11,105 nt of DNA from an uncultured Comamonadaceae bacterium (lineage in GTDB: Bacteria > Pseudomonadota > Gammaproteobacteria > Burkholderiales > Burkholderiaceae). A program made the translations under genes and the position numbers. The stretch is from contig CAMLQP010000078.1 of assembly GCA_946482115.1 (NCBI GenBank), positions 1 to 11,105 on the forward strand, given 5' to 3'. The notes beneath the pieces are model-generated. The model ran no database searches. It was not told the origin of the DNA and saw only the letters and a list, made by a program, of their open reading frames with translations. Below, one piece after another: positions 1-7,328 of the stretch. Numbering within the stretch: the stretch's first letter is position 1; every line of letters starts with the position of its first letter.

Positions 1-245
1 TGGTGGAGGACGGCGAGTACTCGACCCAGATGGCGCGGCTGCTCAAGTCCGCCGGCCAGAAAGCGCCCGAGGTGAAGCCCATCCTGGAGGTCAACGCCGA
101 CCACGCGCTGGTGAAGAAGCTCGAGGGCAGTGCGCATTTCGACGATCTGGCCCACATCCTGTTCGACCAGGCGCTGCTGGCCGAGGGCGGGCTGCCGGAA
201 GACCCGGCGGCCTACGTGAAGCGGGTCAACGCGCTGCTGACCTGA
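1..245 (+). CDS. htpG: Molecular chaperone HtpG (Hsp90), C-terminal end, 5' truncated by the window
   Basis: This is the last roughly 80 residues of bacterial Hsp90, an ATP-dependent cytosolic chaperone dimer. The reading frame enters from outside the window, so the GTG at base 3 is an internal Val and not a start. What is visible is the C-terminal dimerisation domain, with family-typical stretches: [13 protein letters not shown], a helix around [19 protein letters not shown], and the ending [13 protein letters not shown]. The frame closes with TGA at 243-245. The next gene converges on it and ends only 4 nt away, so there is no room for a separate terminator between them. The N-terminal ATPase and middle domains lie upstream and cannot be checked. 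Identity rests on recalled similarity of this conserved tail and I am confident in it. Confidence 0.93.
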   Translation, partial: VEDGEYSTQMARLLKSAGQKAPEVKPILEVNADHALVKKLEGSAHFDDLAHILFDQALLAEGGLPEDPAAYVKRVNALLT

Positions 246-249
246 TCGG

Positions 250-1113
250 TCAGTCGGGCCGTGCGAGCGTGAGCAGCTCGCGCTCATACCCTGCCAGCGT
301 CTGCGCCGCCCGTTCGCGCTGGGCGGGCGTGGTGCTGTTGTGCAGGGCGGCGAACTGCTCACAGCCTTCGCGGGTGAGTGTGGCCGAGTAGGCCGACCAG
401 CCGGGCGTGGGCGAATCGAGCAGGCGCTGCCAGGTGCCGCGCACGGCGGTCTGAGGATCGCCCGCGCGGGCCTGGCGCACGGCGCGCACCATGTCGGCCT
501 GGCGGCGCTCCCGCTCGGCCTGCACCCGTGCGCCGTCGAAACTGGCACGTGCCAGGTGTCCACGCAGCAGCTGGCGCTGTTCTGCATTCAGGTTGCCGTA
601 GAAGGACTCGACCCGGCGAACCAGACGCTTCAGCCGTTCCTCCAGCCCATGGTCGGGCGTCATGAAATCCCTGCGGAACTCGCGGTTGCTCTCGGCCTGC
701 TTGCGCTGCAGGTGCGCCAGCTGCGTGTCGTCCAGGCTCGCGGCCAGCGCGGCCAGCTCGCCGAGCGCGCGTTCGCCCAGCGGCAGCAGCAGCGAACGCA
801 CGGTGTCGAACTCGCGGCAGGCGGCGTCGGCTGAGATGTCCTGCCGCGCCATTGCCTGCCACCCGCGCAGCCGCTCGGCGTAGCGCGGCAGTTCGGTCTC
901 GCGGTGCCAGCGGTGCAGGGCGGCCAGGTCCTCGCGCAGGCGCCGGCCCTGTTCGGGGCCAAGGTCCACGTAGCCGTCGATCCACCAGTAAGCCAGCGTT
1001 GCCGCGCGGTTGTAGCCCAGGCTGACCATGCTGCAGCCGGCCAGCAGGATCGCCAGCGCCGCGATAATCCCCCATCGGCGCCAGGCGCCTGAAGACAACC
1101 TCGAGATCGACAT
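250..1113 (-). CDS. DUF6279-type putative outer-membrane lipoprotein
   Basis: This is a 287-residue predicted lipoprotein of unknown function. Residues 1-27 form a lipoprotein signal: a basic start (WRRWG), a hydrophobic run (IIAALAILLAG) and a lipobox LLAGC with the lipidated Cys at 27. Ser at position +2 after the Cys favours the outer membrane. Just after it come LGYN and WWIDGYVDL, the hallmark of DUF6279 lipoproteins, then a long, charged, mostly helical body rich in Arg, Glu and Leu. An ATG start at 1113 places the signal peptide correctly. The open frame continues upstream to 1530, but that part is antisense to glmU and lacks a plausible N-terminus. No good Shine-Dalgarno is visible. 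The start codon overlaps the glmU start on the other strand, so its promoter must lie inside glmU. The family assignment is from memory of the motif. Confidence 0.82.
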   Translation of the reverse strand: MSISRLSSGAWRRWGIIAALAILLAGCSMVSLGYNRAATLAYWWIDGYVDLGPEQGRRLREDLAALHRWHRETELPRYAERLRGWQAMARQDISADAACREFDTVRSLLLPLGERALGELAALAASLDDTQLAHLQRKQAESNREFRRDFMTPDHGLEERLKRLVRRVESFYGNLNAEQRQLLRGHLARASFDGARVQAERERRQADMVRAVRQARAGDPQTAVRGTWQRLLDSPTPGWSAYSATLTREGCEQFAALHNSTTPAQRERAAQTLAGYERELLTLARPD

Positions 1114-2497
1114 GCTGAACAACCTGGATGTGGTGGTGATGGCCGCTGGCAAGGGCACGCGCATGAAAAGCGCCAAGCCCAAAGTGTTGCACCGTTTGGC
1201 CGGCCGCGCGCTGGCGGCGCGGGTGCTGGACTGCGCCGCGCGGTTATCGGCCCGGCAGGCGGTGGTGATCACTGGCCACGGCGCCGAGCCGGTGGAGGCC
1301 GAGCTGGCGCGGGCCGTGCCCGGGCTGGCGTTGCGTTTCGTGCGCCAGGAGCCGCAGCTGGGCACCGGCCACGCGGTGTTGCAGGCCGTGCCCGTGCTGG
1401 CCGACGACGGCATCACCCTGGTGCTCTCTGGCGACGTGCCACTGACCGAGCCGGCCACGCTGCAGGCGCTGCTGGACGTGTGCGCCGGCGACGCGCTGGC
1501 GCTGCTCACGCTGGAGATGCCCGACCCCACGGGTTACGGCCGCATCGTGCGCGATGCCGGGGGCGCGGTGCGGGCCATCGTGGAGCACAAGGACGCCAGC
1601 GACGCCCAGCGCGCCATCACCGAGATCTACAGCGGCATCATGGCCGTGCCCACGCGGCTGCTGCGCGGCTGGCTGGCGCGGCTGGACAACAAAAATGCCC
1701 AGGGCGAGTACTACCTGACCGACGTGGTGAAGTTCGCCGTGGCCGACGGCGTGCCGGTGCGTGCCCACCGCATCGCCGACGCGGTGCAGGTGGCTGGCGT
1801 CAACAGCCCCCAGCAGCTGGCCGAGCTGGAGCGCGCGCACCAGCGGCGCGTGGCCGAGGCACTGATGGCCCAGGGCGTGCGCCTGGCCGACCCGGCTCGG
1901 CTGGACGTGCGCGGCGAGCTGGTCTGCGGCAGCGATGTCGAGATCGACGTCAACTGCGTGTTCGAGGGCCGCGTGGTGCTGGGCGACGGCGTGCGGGTGG
2001 GCGCCAACTGCGTGATTGCCGATACCGAGGTGGCAGCCGGCGCGGTGGTGCACCCGTTCTCCCACTTCGAGGGCGCGCAGGTGGGCGCCGGCGCGCTGGT
2101 TGGCCCTTTCGCGCGGCTGCGCCCGGGCGCGGTGCTGGGCGAGGAGGTGCACATCGGCAACTTCGTGGAAGTGAAGAACAGCACCCTGGCCAGGGGCGCC
2201 AAGGCCAATCACCTGGCCTACCTGGGCGACGCCACGGTGGGCGAACGCGTCAACTACGGCGCCGGCAGCATCACCGCCAACTACGACGGCGCCAACAAGC
2301 ACCGTACCGTGATCGAGGCCGACGTGCATGTGGGCAGCAACTGCGTGCTGGTGGCCCCCATCACGCTGGGCGCGGGCGGCACCGTGGGCGGCGGCTCCAC
2401 CCTCACCAAGGACACCCCGCCCGGCGCCCTGAGCGTGGCGCGGGGCAAGCAGGTCAGCATCGCGAACTGGGCGCGGCCCACCAAGAAAAAGAACTGA
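1112..2497 (+). CDS. glmU: Bifunctional GlmU: GlcN-1-P acetyltransferase / GlcNAc-1-P uridylyltransferase
   Basis: GlmU acetylates glucosamine-1-phosphate and then couples the product to UTP, giving UDP-GlcNAc for peptidoglycan and LPS; it is cytosolic and trimeric. The 461 residues are close to the E. coli length of 456. The N-terminal pyrophosphorylase domain (about 5-230) shows AAGKGTRM with Lys24, QLGTGHAV near 82-89, SGDVPL with Asp108, and GYGRI at 141-145. The C-terminal half (about 265-450) is a left-handed beta-helix of hexapeptide repeats with ANHLAYLGD, where His367 matches the acetyltransferase catalytic His, and NYGAG at 381-385. The ATG at 1112 fits the E. coli-like MLNN start; an in-frame extension to 1028 would run into the lipoprotein gene. 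The Shine-Dalgarno is weak (GAG at 1103-1105). The stop directly abuts the stop of the convergent transporter gene. Confidence 0.97.
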   Translation: MLNNLDVVVMAAGKGTRMKSAKPKVLHRLAGRALAARVLDCAARLSARQAVVITGHGAEPVEAELARAVPGLALRFVRQEPQLGTGHAVLQAVPVLADDGITLVLSGDVPLTEPATLQALLDVCAGDALALLTLEMPDPTGYGRIVRDAGGAVRAIVEHKDASDAQRAITEIYSGIMAVPTRLLRGWLARLDNKNAQGEYYLTDVVKFAVADGVPVRAHRIADAVQVAGVNSPQQLAELERAHQRRVAEALMAQGVRLADPARLDVRGELVCGSDVEIDVNCVFEGRVVLGDGVRVGANCVIADTEVAAGAVVHPFSHFEGAQVGAGALVGPFARLRPGAVLGEEVHIGNFVEVKNSTLARGAKANHLAYLGDATVGERVNYGAGSITANYDGANKHRTVIEADVHVGSNCVLVAPITLGAGGTVGGGSTLTKDTPPGALSVARGKQVSIANWARPTKKKN

Positions 2498-3397
2498 TCA
2501 GCGTCCCCGGGCCAGCCAGACGATGCCCGAGAGCACCACCAGTCCACCCACCAGCTGGATGGGCGCCAGCGTCTGCTGCAGGATCAGCCAGCCCAGCAGC
2601 AGCGAGGCCACCGGCTCGATGTTCATGACCGGCGCGTTCTGCGCCATGTCCAGGCGCGGCAGGGTGATGAACAGCGTGGTGAAGGCGACGCCGTAGAGCA
2701 CCGTCAGGCCCGCCAGACCGAGCCAGCCCGGCAGATCTTGCGGCTGCGCCATGCCGCCCGGCACCAGGCCGGCCGAGCCCGCCACCAGCATGGATGCGAA
2801 CACGGTGCCCAGCGTCCAGACGCTGCGCACCGACCCCCGCACGCCGGGGAGCTTGCGGTCGGTGATCCACAGTCCGAACGCGAAGGCGGTGGCGGCCATC
2901 AGGGCGAAAGCCACGCCGGCCCACCAGCGCGGATCGCTGCCGTCCACGCCGGCCAGCCGGGTTGGCAGGTCCAGCACCAGGATCAGGCCGATGAAGATCA
3001 CGCCCATGATGGCGCTGGCGCGGCGCGTGGGGCGCGGCCCGCCCAGCCCCCAGGTGATCAGCGCCAGCAGGATGGGGAAGACATTGGAGATCAGCAGCGC
3101 CAGTGCCACCGGGATGCGCGCCACGGCCGAGTAGAGGCACAGGCTCTGCACCGCAATCAGCAGACCCAGCAGCAGCTGCCAGCGCGTCATGCCCACCGGC
3201 AGCCGCAGGGGCTCCTTCTGCCACCACACCAGCCCGAGCAGCACCACCAGCGCCACGCCCGAGCGGCTGAGGATGGCCAGCAGCAGGCCGGTGCCATGGT
3301 CGAAGGCGAAGCGGGCGGCGACGTGATTGGCGGCGAAAGCACAGGCCACGGCCATGAGCAGAGCGATGGCGACATGGCGGGGGAACGGCAGGGGCAT
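2498..3397 (-). CDS. DMT-superfamily (EamA) inner-membrane transporter
   Basis: This 299-residue, strongly hydrophobic protein has about ten predicted membrane segments arranged as two EamA repeats (about 7-140 and 155-295). That is the layout of drug/metabolite transporters such as RhtA or YdcZ-type amino-acid and metabolite exporters. Recognisable pieces are the first helix (VAIALLMAVACAFAANHVAAR), VALALLISNVFPILLALITW at the end of the first repeat, and PVMNIEPVASLLLGWLIL at the end of the second, a typical EamA motif. I chose ATG 3397; the open frame continues upstream, but that part overlaps the lrp-type gene. The gap to the lrp gene is 16 nt, so the two are very likely one operon. The substrate cannot be told. 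An Lrp/AsnC partner makes amino-acid export a reasonable inference. Confidence 0.88.
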   Translation of the reverse strand: MPLPFPRHVAIALLMAVACAFAANHVAARFAFDHGTGLLLAILSRSGVALVVLLGLVWWQKEPLRLPVGMTRWQLLLGLLIAVQSLCLYSAVARIPVALALLISNVFPILLALITWGLGGPRPTRRASAIMGVIFIGLILVLDLPTRLAGVDGSDPRWWAGVAFALMAATAFAFGLWITDRKLPGVRGSVRSVWTLGTVFASMLVAGSAGLVPGGMAQPQDLPGWLGLAGLTVLYGVAFTTLFITLPRLDMAQNAPVMNIEPVASLLLGWLILQQTLAPIQLVGGLVVLSGIVWLARGR

Positions 3398-3413
3398 GTG
3401 TGTCGGACGGGGG

Positions 3414-3908
3414 TCAGTCAGGCGAAGCCGACAAGGGTAGCCGGGGCGCGAACTTCGCGCGCTTGACGCTGAAAAAGGCCTTGACGTTGCGCACGTTGGC
3501 ATCGCCGGTGAACAGGCGCTGCGCCAGGGCGTGGTAGCCCGGCATGTCGCGCACCTGCACCACCAGCAGGAAATCGGGGCCGGGACTCACGCGGTAGCAC
3601 TGCTGCACCGCGTCGTCGGCCGCGGCGCGGGCCTCGAAGGCATCCAGCGCCTCCTGGCCCTGGCGGTCCAGGCTGATCTCGACCAGCGTGGTCAGCCCAT
3701 GGCCCAGCACGGGCGCGAGCCGGTCCGGGCTCAGCAGCGCCACCTCGCGTTCGATGAAGCCGCGTTCGCGCAGACGCCTGACGCGCCGCAGGCTGGTGGG
3801 CGGCGACACGTGGGCCAGCGCGGCCAGCTCGCGGTTGTCGCGCGACGCGTCCTGCTGCAGCAGGTCCAGCAGACGCAGGTCAATGTCATCCAGGGATTCA
3901 GATTCCAA
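3414..3908 (-). CDS. Lrp/AsnC-family transcriptional regulator
   Basis: This 164-residue protein has the standard Lrp/AsnC plan. An N-terminal helix-turn-helix (about 6-60) reads LDDIDLRLLDLLQQDASRDNRELAALAHVSPPTSLRRVRRL. The linker is followed by an alpha/beta effector-binding and oligomerisation (RAM) domain at about 68-152, including SPGPDFLLVVQVRDMPGYHAL and the closing NVRNVKAFFSVKR. The likely start is a rare TTG at 3908. An in-frame TAA lies two codons upstream, no ATG occurs near the N-terminus in this frame, and a GCAGGT Shine-Dalgarno-like stretch sits about 6 nt upstream. The gene leads a two-gene unit with the DMT transporter and is divergent from glmS. Family members sense amino acids and often regulate themselves and an adjacent exporter; that role is inferred here. 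Confidence 0.93.
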   Translation of the reverse strand: MESESLDDIDLRLLDLLQQDASRDNRELAALAHVSPPTSLRRVRRLRERGFIEREVALLSPDRLAPVLGHGLTTLVEISLDRQGQEALDAFEARAAADDAVQQCYRVSPGPDFLLVVQVRDMPGYHALAQRLFTGDANVRNVKAFFSVKRAKFAPRLPLSASPD

Positions 3909-3937
3909 AATTTACCTGCCAATGGAATAAAAGTTCA

Positions 3938-3967
3938 ATCATATGAAGTATAGAAATAATCAGTCAA
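3938..3967 (-). promoter_or_regulatory. Candidate sigma-70 promoter of the lrp-DMT operon
   Basis: Reading the minus strand, a -35 box TTGACT (3967-3962) is followed by an 18-nt spacer and a -10 box TATGAT (3943-3938). Each differs from consensus at one position. Transcription would begin near 3931, giving a leader of about 23 nt to the TTG start at 3908, enough for the Shine-Dalgarno seen there. One AAAATTTA copy overlaps the -35 edge and the other overlaps the start codon, which would suit repression by the gene product. Only sequence match supports this. Confidence 0.5.
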
Positions 3968-4032
3968 AAATTTAACAAAAATAATGGCAAATTTCTTCAT
4001 GGCCTCCCTACCATCCGACCCATGAAGCCAAC

Positions 4033-4038
4033 AAGGGG
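4033..4038 (+). promoter_or_regulatory. Shine-Dalgarno of glmS, fixes the start codon
   Basis: AAGGGG lies 6 nt before ATG 4045. An in-frame TTG at 4039 is directly next to this site and too close to be used. The ATG at 4045 also puts Cys in position 2, as the glutaminase mechanism requires. Confidence 0.8.
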
Positions 4039-4044
4039 TTGAAC

Positions 4045-5922
4045 ATGTGTGGAATCGTGGGCGCGGTCGCTGCGCACAACATCGTGGACGTGCTGGTGCA
4101 GGGGCTGCAGCGGCTGGAATACCGGGGCTATGACTCGTGCGGCGTGGCGGTGCACACCGGCAGCGGCCTGAGCCGCAGTCGCAGCACCGCGCGCGTGGCC
4201 GACCTGCAGGCGCAGGTGGCTCACGACAAGGTCAGCGCCGGTACCGGCATTGCCCATACCCGCTGGGCCACGCACGGTGCGCCCGAGGTGCACAACGCCC
4301 ACCCGCACTTCAGCCATGGCCCCGGCCCGGGCGGCGAACGCGCCGCGCGCGTGGCGCTGGTGCACAACGGCATCATCGAGAACCACGAATCGCTGCGGGC
4401 CGAGTTGCAGGCCAAGGGATACGTGTTCGAGAGCCAGACCGACACCGAGGTGATCGCCCACCTGGTCGACTCGCTGTACGAGGGCGACCTGGGCCAGGCC
4501 GTGCAGGCGGCCATCGCACGCCTGCACGGCGCCTACGCGGTGGCCGTGTTCCACAAGGACGAACCGCAGCGCGTGGTGGGCGCGCGCGCAGGTTCGCCAC
4601 TGGTGCTGGGCGTAGGGGTGGGGCCTGACAACCAGGGCGCGCACTATCTGGCCAGCGACGCCATGGCCCTGGTCGGCGTGACCGATCAGATCGTCTATCT
4701 GGAAGAGGGCGACGTGGCCGATCTGCAGCTGGGCCGCTACTGGATCAGCGGCGCGGACGGTCGTCCGCTTGATGCCACCCAGCGCCCGGTGAAGACGGTG
4801 CACGCCCACAGCGGCGCGGCCGAGCTGGGCCCCTACCGCCATTACATGCAGAAGGAGATCTTCGAGCAGCCGCGCGCCATCGCCGACACGCTCGAAGGCG
4901 TGGCCGGCATCGCGCCCGAGCTGTTCGATGGCGAAGGCCAGGCCGCCTGGCGGGTGTTCAAGGACATCGACCGCGTGCTGATACTGGCCTGCGGCACCAG
5001 CTACTACAGCGGCTGTGTGGCCAAGTACTGGCTGGAGGACATCGCCCGCATCCCCACCCAGGTGGAGGTGGCCAGCGAATACCGCTACCGCACCAGCGTG
5101 CCCGAGCCGCGCACCCTGGTCGTCACCATCAGCCAGAGCGGGGAGACCGCCGACACCCTGGCAGCTTTGCGCCATGCGCAGGGCCTGGGCCTGGCCGAGA
5201 CGCTCACCATCTGCAACGTCGCCACCAGCGCCATGGTGCGCGAGTGCAAGCTGCGCTACATCACCCGCGCCGGCGTGGAGATCGGCGTGGCCAGCACCAA
5301 GGCCTTCACGACCCAGCTCGCCGGGCTGTTCCTGCTCACGCTGGCGCTTGCCCAGGCCAAGGGCCGCCTGAGCGAGGCTGATGAGGCGCGCCACCTGAAA
5401 GCCATGCGCCACCTGCCCGTGGCCCTGCAGGCGGTGCTGGCGCTGGAGCCGCAGCTGATCCAGTGGGCCGAGCAGTTCGCCCGCAAGGAGAACGCGCTGT
5501 TCCTGGGCCGGGGCACCCACTACCCCATCGCGCTCGAAGGCGCGCTGAAGCTCAAGGAAATCAGCTACATCCACGCCGAGGCCTACCCGGCCGGCGAGCT
5601 CAAGCACGGCCCGCTGGCGCTGGTGACGGCCGACATGCCGGTGGTGACCGTCGCGCCCAACGACGCGCTGCTGGAAAAGCTCAAGAGCAACATGCAGGAG
5701 GTGCGCGCGCGCGGCGGCGTGCTCTACGTGCTGGCCGACAGCGACACCCGCATCGCCAGCAGCGAGGGCCTCAACGTCATCCGCATGCCCGAGCACTACG
5801 GCGTGCTGTCGCCGCTGCTGCACGTGGTGCCGCTGCAGTTGCTGGCCTACCACACCGCGCTGGCGCGCGGGACGGACGTGGACAAGCCCAGGAACCTGGC
5901 CAAGAGCGTGACGGTGGAGTGA
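4045..5922 (+). CDS. glmS: Glutamine--fructose-6-phosphate aminotransferase (isomerizing)
   Basis: GlmS converts fructose-6-phosphate and glutamine to glucosamine-6-phosphate, the committing step toward UDP-GlcNAc; it is a cytosolic dimer. The 625 residues are somewhat longer than the E. coli enzyme (609). The N-terminal Ntn-type glutaminase domain has the nucleophile Cys2 in MCGIVG, plus EYRGYDS at 25-31, HTRWATHG at 71-78 and HNGIIEN at 107-113. Two SIS sugar-isomerase domains follow: ACGTSYYS at 315-322 and SQSGETAD at 363-370, then [19 protein letters not shown] at 488-506. [14 protein letters not shown] and the C-terminal KSVTVE are standard. The extra length includes Gly/Pro-rich insertions in the glutaminase domain near 91-99 and 190-199. 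It belongs to the same pathway as nearby glmU. No glmS ribozyme is expected in this group and none is evident. Confidence 0.98.
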   Translation: MCGIVGAVAAHNIVDVLVQGLQRLEYRGYDSCGVAVHTGSGLSRSRSTARVADLQAQVAHDKVSAGTGIAHTRWATHGAPEVHNAHPHFSHGPGPGGERAARVALVHNGIIENHESLRAELQAKGYVFESQTDTEVIAHLVDSLYEGDLGQAVQAAIARLHGAYAVAVFHKDEPQRVVGARAGSPLVLGVGVGPDNQGAHYLASDAMALVGVTDQIVYLEEGDVADLQLGRYWISGADGRPLDATQRPVKTVHAHSGAAELGPYRHYMQKEIFEQPRAIADTLEGVAGIAPELFDGEGQAAWRVFKDIDRVLILACGTSYYSGCVAKYWLEDIARIPTQVEVASEYRYRTSVPEPRTLVVTISQSGETADTLAALRHAQGLGLAETLTICNVATSAMVRECKLRYITRAGVEIGVASTKAFTTQLAGLFLLTLALAQAKGRLSEADEARHLKAMRHLPVALQAVLALEPQLIQWAEQFARKENALFLGRGTHYPIALEGALKLKEISYIHAEAYPAGELKHGPLALVTADMPVVTVAPNDALLEKLKSNMQEVRARGGVLYVLADSDTRIASSEGLNVIRMPEHYGVLSPLLHVVPLQLLAYHTALARGTDVDKPRNLAKSVTVE

Positions 5923-6399
5923 TCAGGCCAGCGCGTACAGGTCCAGCAGCACCCGCTGGGCCTCGCGCCGCCCGCGCGCGATGGCGATCAGCCCGTTCAG
6001 GTGCCGCCAGGCCGTGGCGCCGGTGGTGAAGCGCACCACGGTGCGGAAGTAGTACGCGTCGGCAGGGACGTCCTCCCCCGCGGCCAGGCGGGCCATCACC
6101 TCGGGCGGGCCGTGGCGCACCCCTTGACTGCGTATTTCGATCAGCGCACCATCGCTCGCCTCGACGACGTAGTGGGCGTCGATCTCCAGCACGCCGTCGG
6201 CGCGGGCGATCTGCCAGTCGATGCCGCCTTCGCGGATGCGGCCCTGCAGGCCGGGGCCGCTGACCGTCCCGCCCAGCAACGGCACGTAACGTCGTTCGCC
6301 CAGCGGGGCGGGACCCAGCGAGACGAGCGCCCCCACATCGCACACGATGTGGGCCAGGGGCAGCAGGGCGGGGGCGGGTGGCAGCATGTCGGGGTTCAT
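5923..6399 (-). CDS. DUF3237 family protein
   Basis: This 158-residue soluble protein of unknown biochemical role belongs to the DUF3237 family of small beta-barrel-like proteins. Supporting features are the N-terminal LAHIVCDVGALVSLGPAPLGERRYVPL, the turn GGTVSGPGLQGRIREGG followed by DW, AHYVVEASDGALIEIRSQG in the middle, and YYFRTVVRFTTGATAWRHLNG near the C-terminus. All fit family spacing and the length is normal. ATG 6399 is used; a second in-frame ATG at 6387 is an alternative, and neither has a clear Shine-Dalgarno. Its stop codon directly abuts that of glmS. It is divergent from the LuxR-type gene with a 62-nt gap, so shared control is possible. In other genomes this family often appears near genes for aromatic or other organic compound metabolism, which is only a hint here. 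Confidence 0.85.
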   Translation of the reverse strand: MNPDMLPPAPALLPLAHIVCDVGALVSLGPAPLGERRYVPLLGGTVSGPGLQGRIREGGIDWQIARADGVLEIDAHYVVEASDGALIEIRSQGVRHGPPEVMARLAAGEDVPADAYYFRTVVRFTTGATAWRHLNGLIAIARGRREAQRVLLDLYALA

Positions 6400-6420
6400 G
6401 GTGTTTGGGGTCTACAGAGG

Positions 6421-6442
6421 AGACAGGTGATGGAGGTTGTCT
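6421..6442. promoter_or_regulatory. Candidate operator dyad between DUF3237 and LuxR-type genes
   Basis: AGACA (6421-6425) and TGTCT (6438-6442) form a perfect 5-bp inverted repeat separated by 12 nt, 22 bp overall. It lies in the 62-nt divergent gap, 19 nt before the LuxR-type start. The overall span is similar to sites bound by dimeric LuxR-type proteins (about 20 bp), but the arms are short and it could be chance. A second smaller dyad, CTGG-GG-CCAG, immediately follows at 6441-6450. Confidence 0.3.
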
Positions 6443-6448
6443 GGGGCC

Positions 6449-6454
6449 AGGAGG
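6449..6454 (+). promoter_or_regulatory. Shine-Dalgarno deciding the LuxR-type gene start
   Basis: A full AGGAGG sits 7 nt before ATG 6462. This argues for that start over the in-frame extension back to 6378, which would overlap the divergent DUF3237 coding sequence. Confidence 0.85.
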
Positions 6455-6461
6455 CGCTGGC

Positions 6462-7217
6462 ATGAGCACGGTCATGCTGGACAGTCTCAATGGCGTGGTC
6501 GACGCGATCGGCCAGGCGGAGTTCGCGTCGCGCGCGCTGGATGCGCTGCAGCGCAGCGTGAGGGTCGGTTCCTGGAGCGTGTACGAGCTGCGGGGCGACC
6601 AGGCGCCGGTGCTGCACCTGTCGGCCACGCACCGCGGCCCCGACCTCACGCAGGCGTGTTTCGCCGCCTACGCGCAGGGCCTGTACCTGCGCGACAGCAG
6701 CTTCAACCGCGCCCGCAGCCGCCGCCCGGACGCACCGCCGCTGATCTCGGCCATGCACGCGGACGCGGCACCCAACCCCGACCACCGCGACGCCATCTAC
6801 CGTGCCCATCAGGTGCTGGAGCGCCTGTCGGTGGCCGCGCTGCAGCCCGACGGCACCTTGCTGGCGGTGAACGTCTACCACCACGAGGTCCAGGGGCCAT
6901 TCAGTGATGCAGAGCGCAGCCGTTTTCACGAGATGGCGCCGCTGCTGCATACGGCTGTCAGGCGCCATGTCGCGCTGCGCCGCCAGGCGCCCCGGGGTGG
7001 CCGGCGCCAGGCCTTGAGAGTCGCCGCGCCCGGCCTCACCGAGCGCGAGCTGGACGTCTGCGAGCGCCTGCTGCGGGGCTGGAGCCATGATGGCGTGGCC
7101 AGCGATCTCGGCGTCTCCCCGACCACGGTCAAGACCTACCGGGCGCGCGCCTTCGCGCGCCTGGGCATCCACTTCCGCAGCGAGCTGTTCGCCCGCTTCG
7201 GTGGCATGGACGCCTGA
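6462..7217 (+). CDS. LuxR-family (helix-turn-helix) transcriptional regulator
   Basis: This 251-residue regulator has a clear C-terminal LuxR/GerE helix-turn-helix at about 191-247. It begins LTERELDVCERLLRGW and continues with VASDLGVSPTTVKTYRARAFARLGI; the TERE start, the GVSPTTVKTY recognition helix and the RLG are typical. The N-terminal 170 residues are a sensor-like alpha/beta domain, possibly GAF-like, which I cannot assign. It is not recognisably an acyl-homoserine-lactone domain and lacks a response-regulator receiver. The perfect Shine-Dalgarno supports ATG 6462. The gene is divergent from the DUF3237 gene and sits upstream of the Bug-type gene, 191 nt apart, so both are candidate targets. 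The ligand is unknown. Confidence 0.88.
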   Translation: MSTVMLDSLNGVVDAIGQAEFASRALDALQRSVRVGSWSVYELRGDQAPVLHLSATHRGPDLTQACFAAYAQGLYLRDSSFNRARSRRPDAPPLISAMHADAAPNPDHRDAIYRAHQVLERLSVAALQPDGTLLAVNVYHHEVQGPFSDAERSRFHEMAPLLHTAVRRHVALRRQAPRGGRRQALRVAAPGLTERELDVCERLLRGWSHDGVASDLGVSPTTVKTYRARAFARLGIHFRSELFARFGGMDA

Positions 7218-7287
7218 GTGCGGCGGGCAGGGGGTGGTTGGCATGGCGGTCGAGGGCGTGAAGTACGCCGCAGTCTAGACACCGAAT

Positions 7288-7304
7288 GGCCGGCTGGGCC
7301 GGTC
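7288..7304. repeat. GC-rich hairpin in the gap after the LuxR-type gene
   Basis: A 7-bp stem with one G-T pair (7288-7294 with 7298-7304) closes a 3-nt loop TGG. It lies about 70 nt past the LuxR-type stop. No T-run follows, so it is not a standard intrinsic terminator. It may still mark an mRNA end or pause, and in GC-rich DNA it could be chance. Confidence 0.35.
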
Positions 7305-7328
7305 TGTCGTCCTTTGTGATGACGACAG
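7304..7328. repeat. Perfect 8-bp inverted repeat upstream of the Bug-type gene
   Basis: CTGTCGTC (7304-7311) and GACGACAG (7321-7328) are exact reverse complements around a 9-nt loop CTTTGTGAT. It follows directly on the previous hairpin, sharing base 7304, and lies 80 nt before the Bug-type start. It could be an operator for a dimeric regulator, such as the adjacent LuxR-type protein, or a leader-RNA hairpin. Confidence 0.5.

Larger units (their letters stand above)
3909..4044. other. AT-rich divergent intergenic region between lrp-type gene and glmS
   Basis: These 136 bases stand out as the most AT-rich in an otherwise very GC-rich window, mainly 3905-4000. The region must carry the divergent promoters of the lrp-type gene and glmS. 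It contains two copies of AAAATTTA (3907-3914 and 3967-3974) exactly 60 bp apart, a CATATG palindrome at 3940-3945, and a short dyad ATGAAG (3943-3948) / CTTCAT (3995-4000). Lrp-family proteins bind degenerate AT-rich sites and wrap DNA, so autoregulation and an effect on glmS are plausible. No convincing sigma-70 promoter is visible for glmS; an AATAAT at 3980-3985 is a possible -10 without a good -35. Confidence 0.6.

Noticed and set aside
1114..1530. N-terminal extension of the lipoprotein reading frame
   Set aside because: Ser/Ala/Thr-rich sequence antisense to glmU; using it would bury the lipoprotein signal peptide in the middle of the protein.
1244..2329. Long open frame antisense to glmU
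   Set aside because: Low-complexity His/Gly/Ala composition; explained by codon bias of glmU on the opposite strand.
2738..3466. 242-codon plus-strand open frame over the DMT transporter gene
   Set aside because: Gln/His/Arg-rich shadow frame; the opposite strand encodes a well-formed ten-helix transporter.
3999..4025. Eight-codon open frame (MASLPSDP) in the glmS leader, a possible upstream regulatory ORF
   Set aside because: No Shine-Dalgarno before it and nothing distinctive in the peptide; likely chance.
4001..4044. Possible glmS ribozyme or riboswitch upstream of glmS
   Set aside because: The space between the AT-rich island and the start is too short for the ribozyme core, which is also known from Gram-positive bacteria and not this group.
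3997..5853. Very long open frame (618 codons) antisense to glmS
   Set aside because: It is the complementary-strand shadow of glmS in GC-rich DNA. Its translation is His, Gln and Ala rich with no recognisable motif, while glmS is unmistakable.
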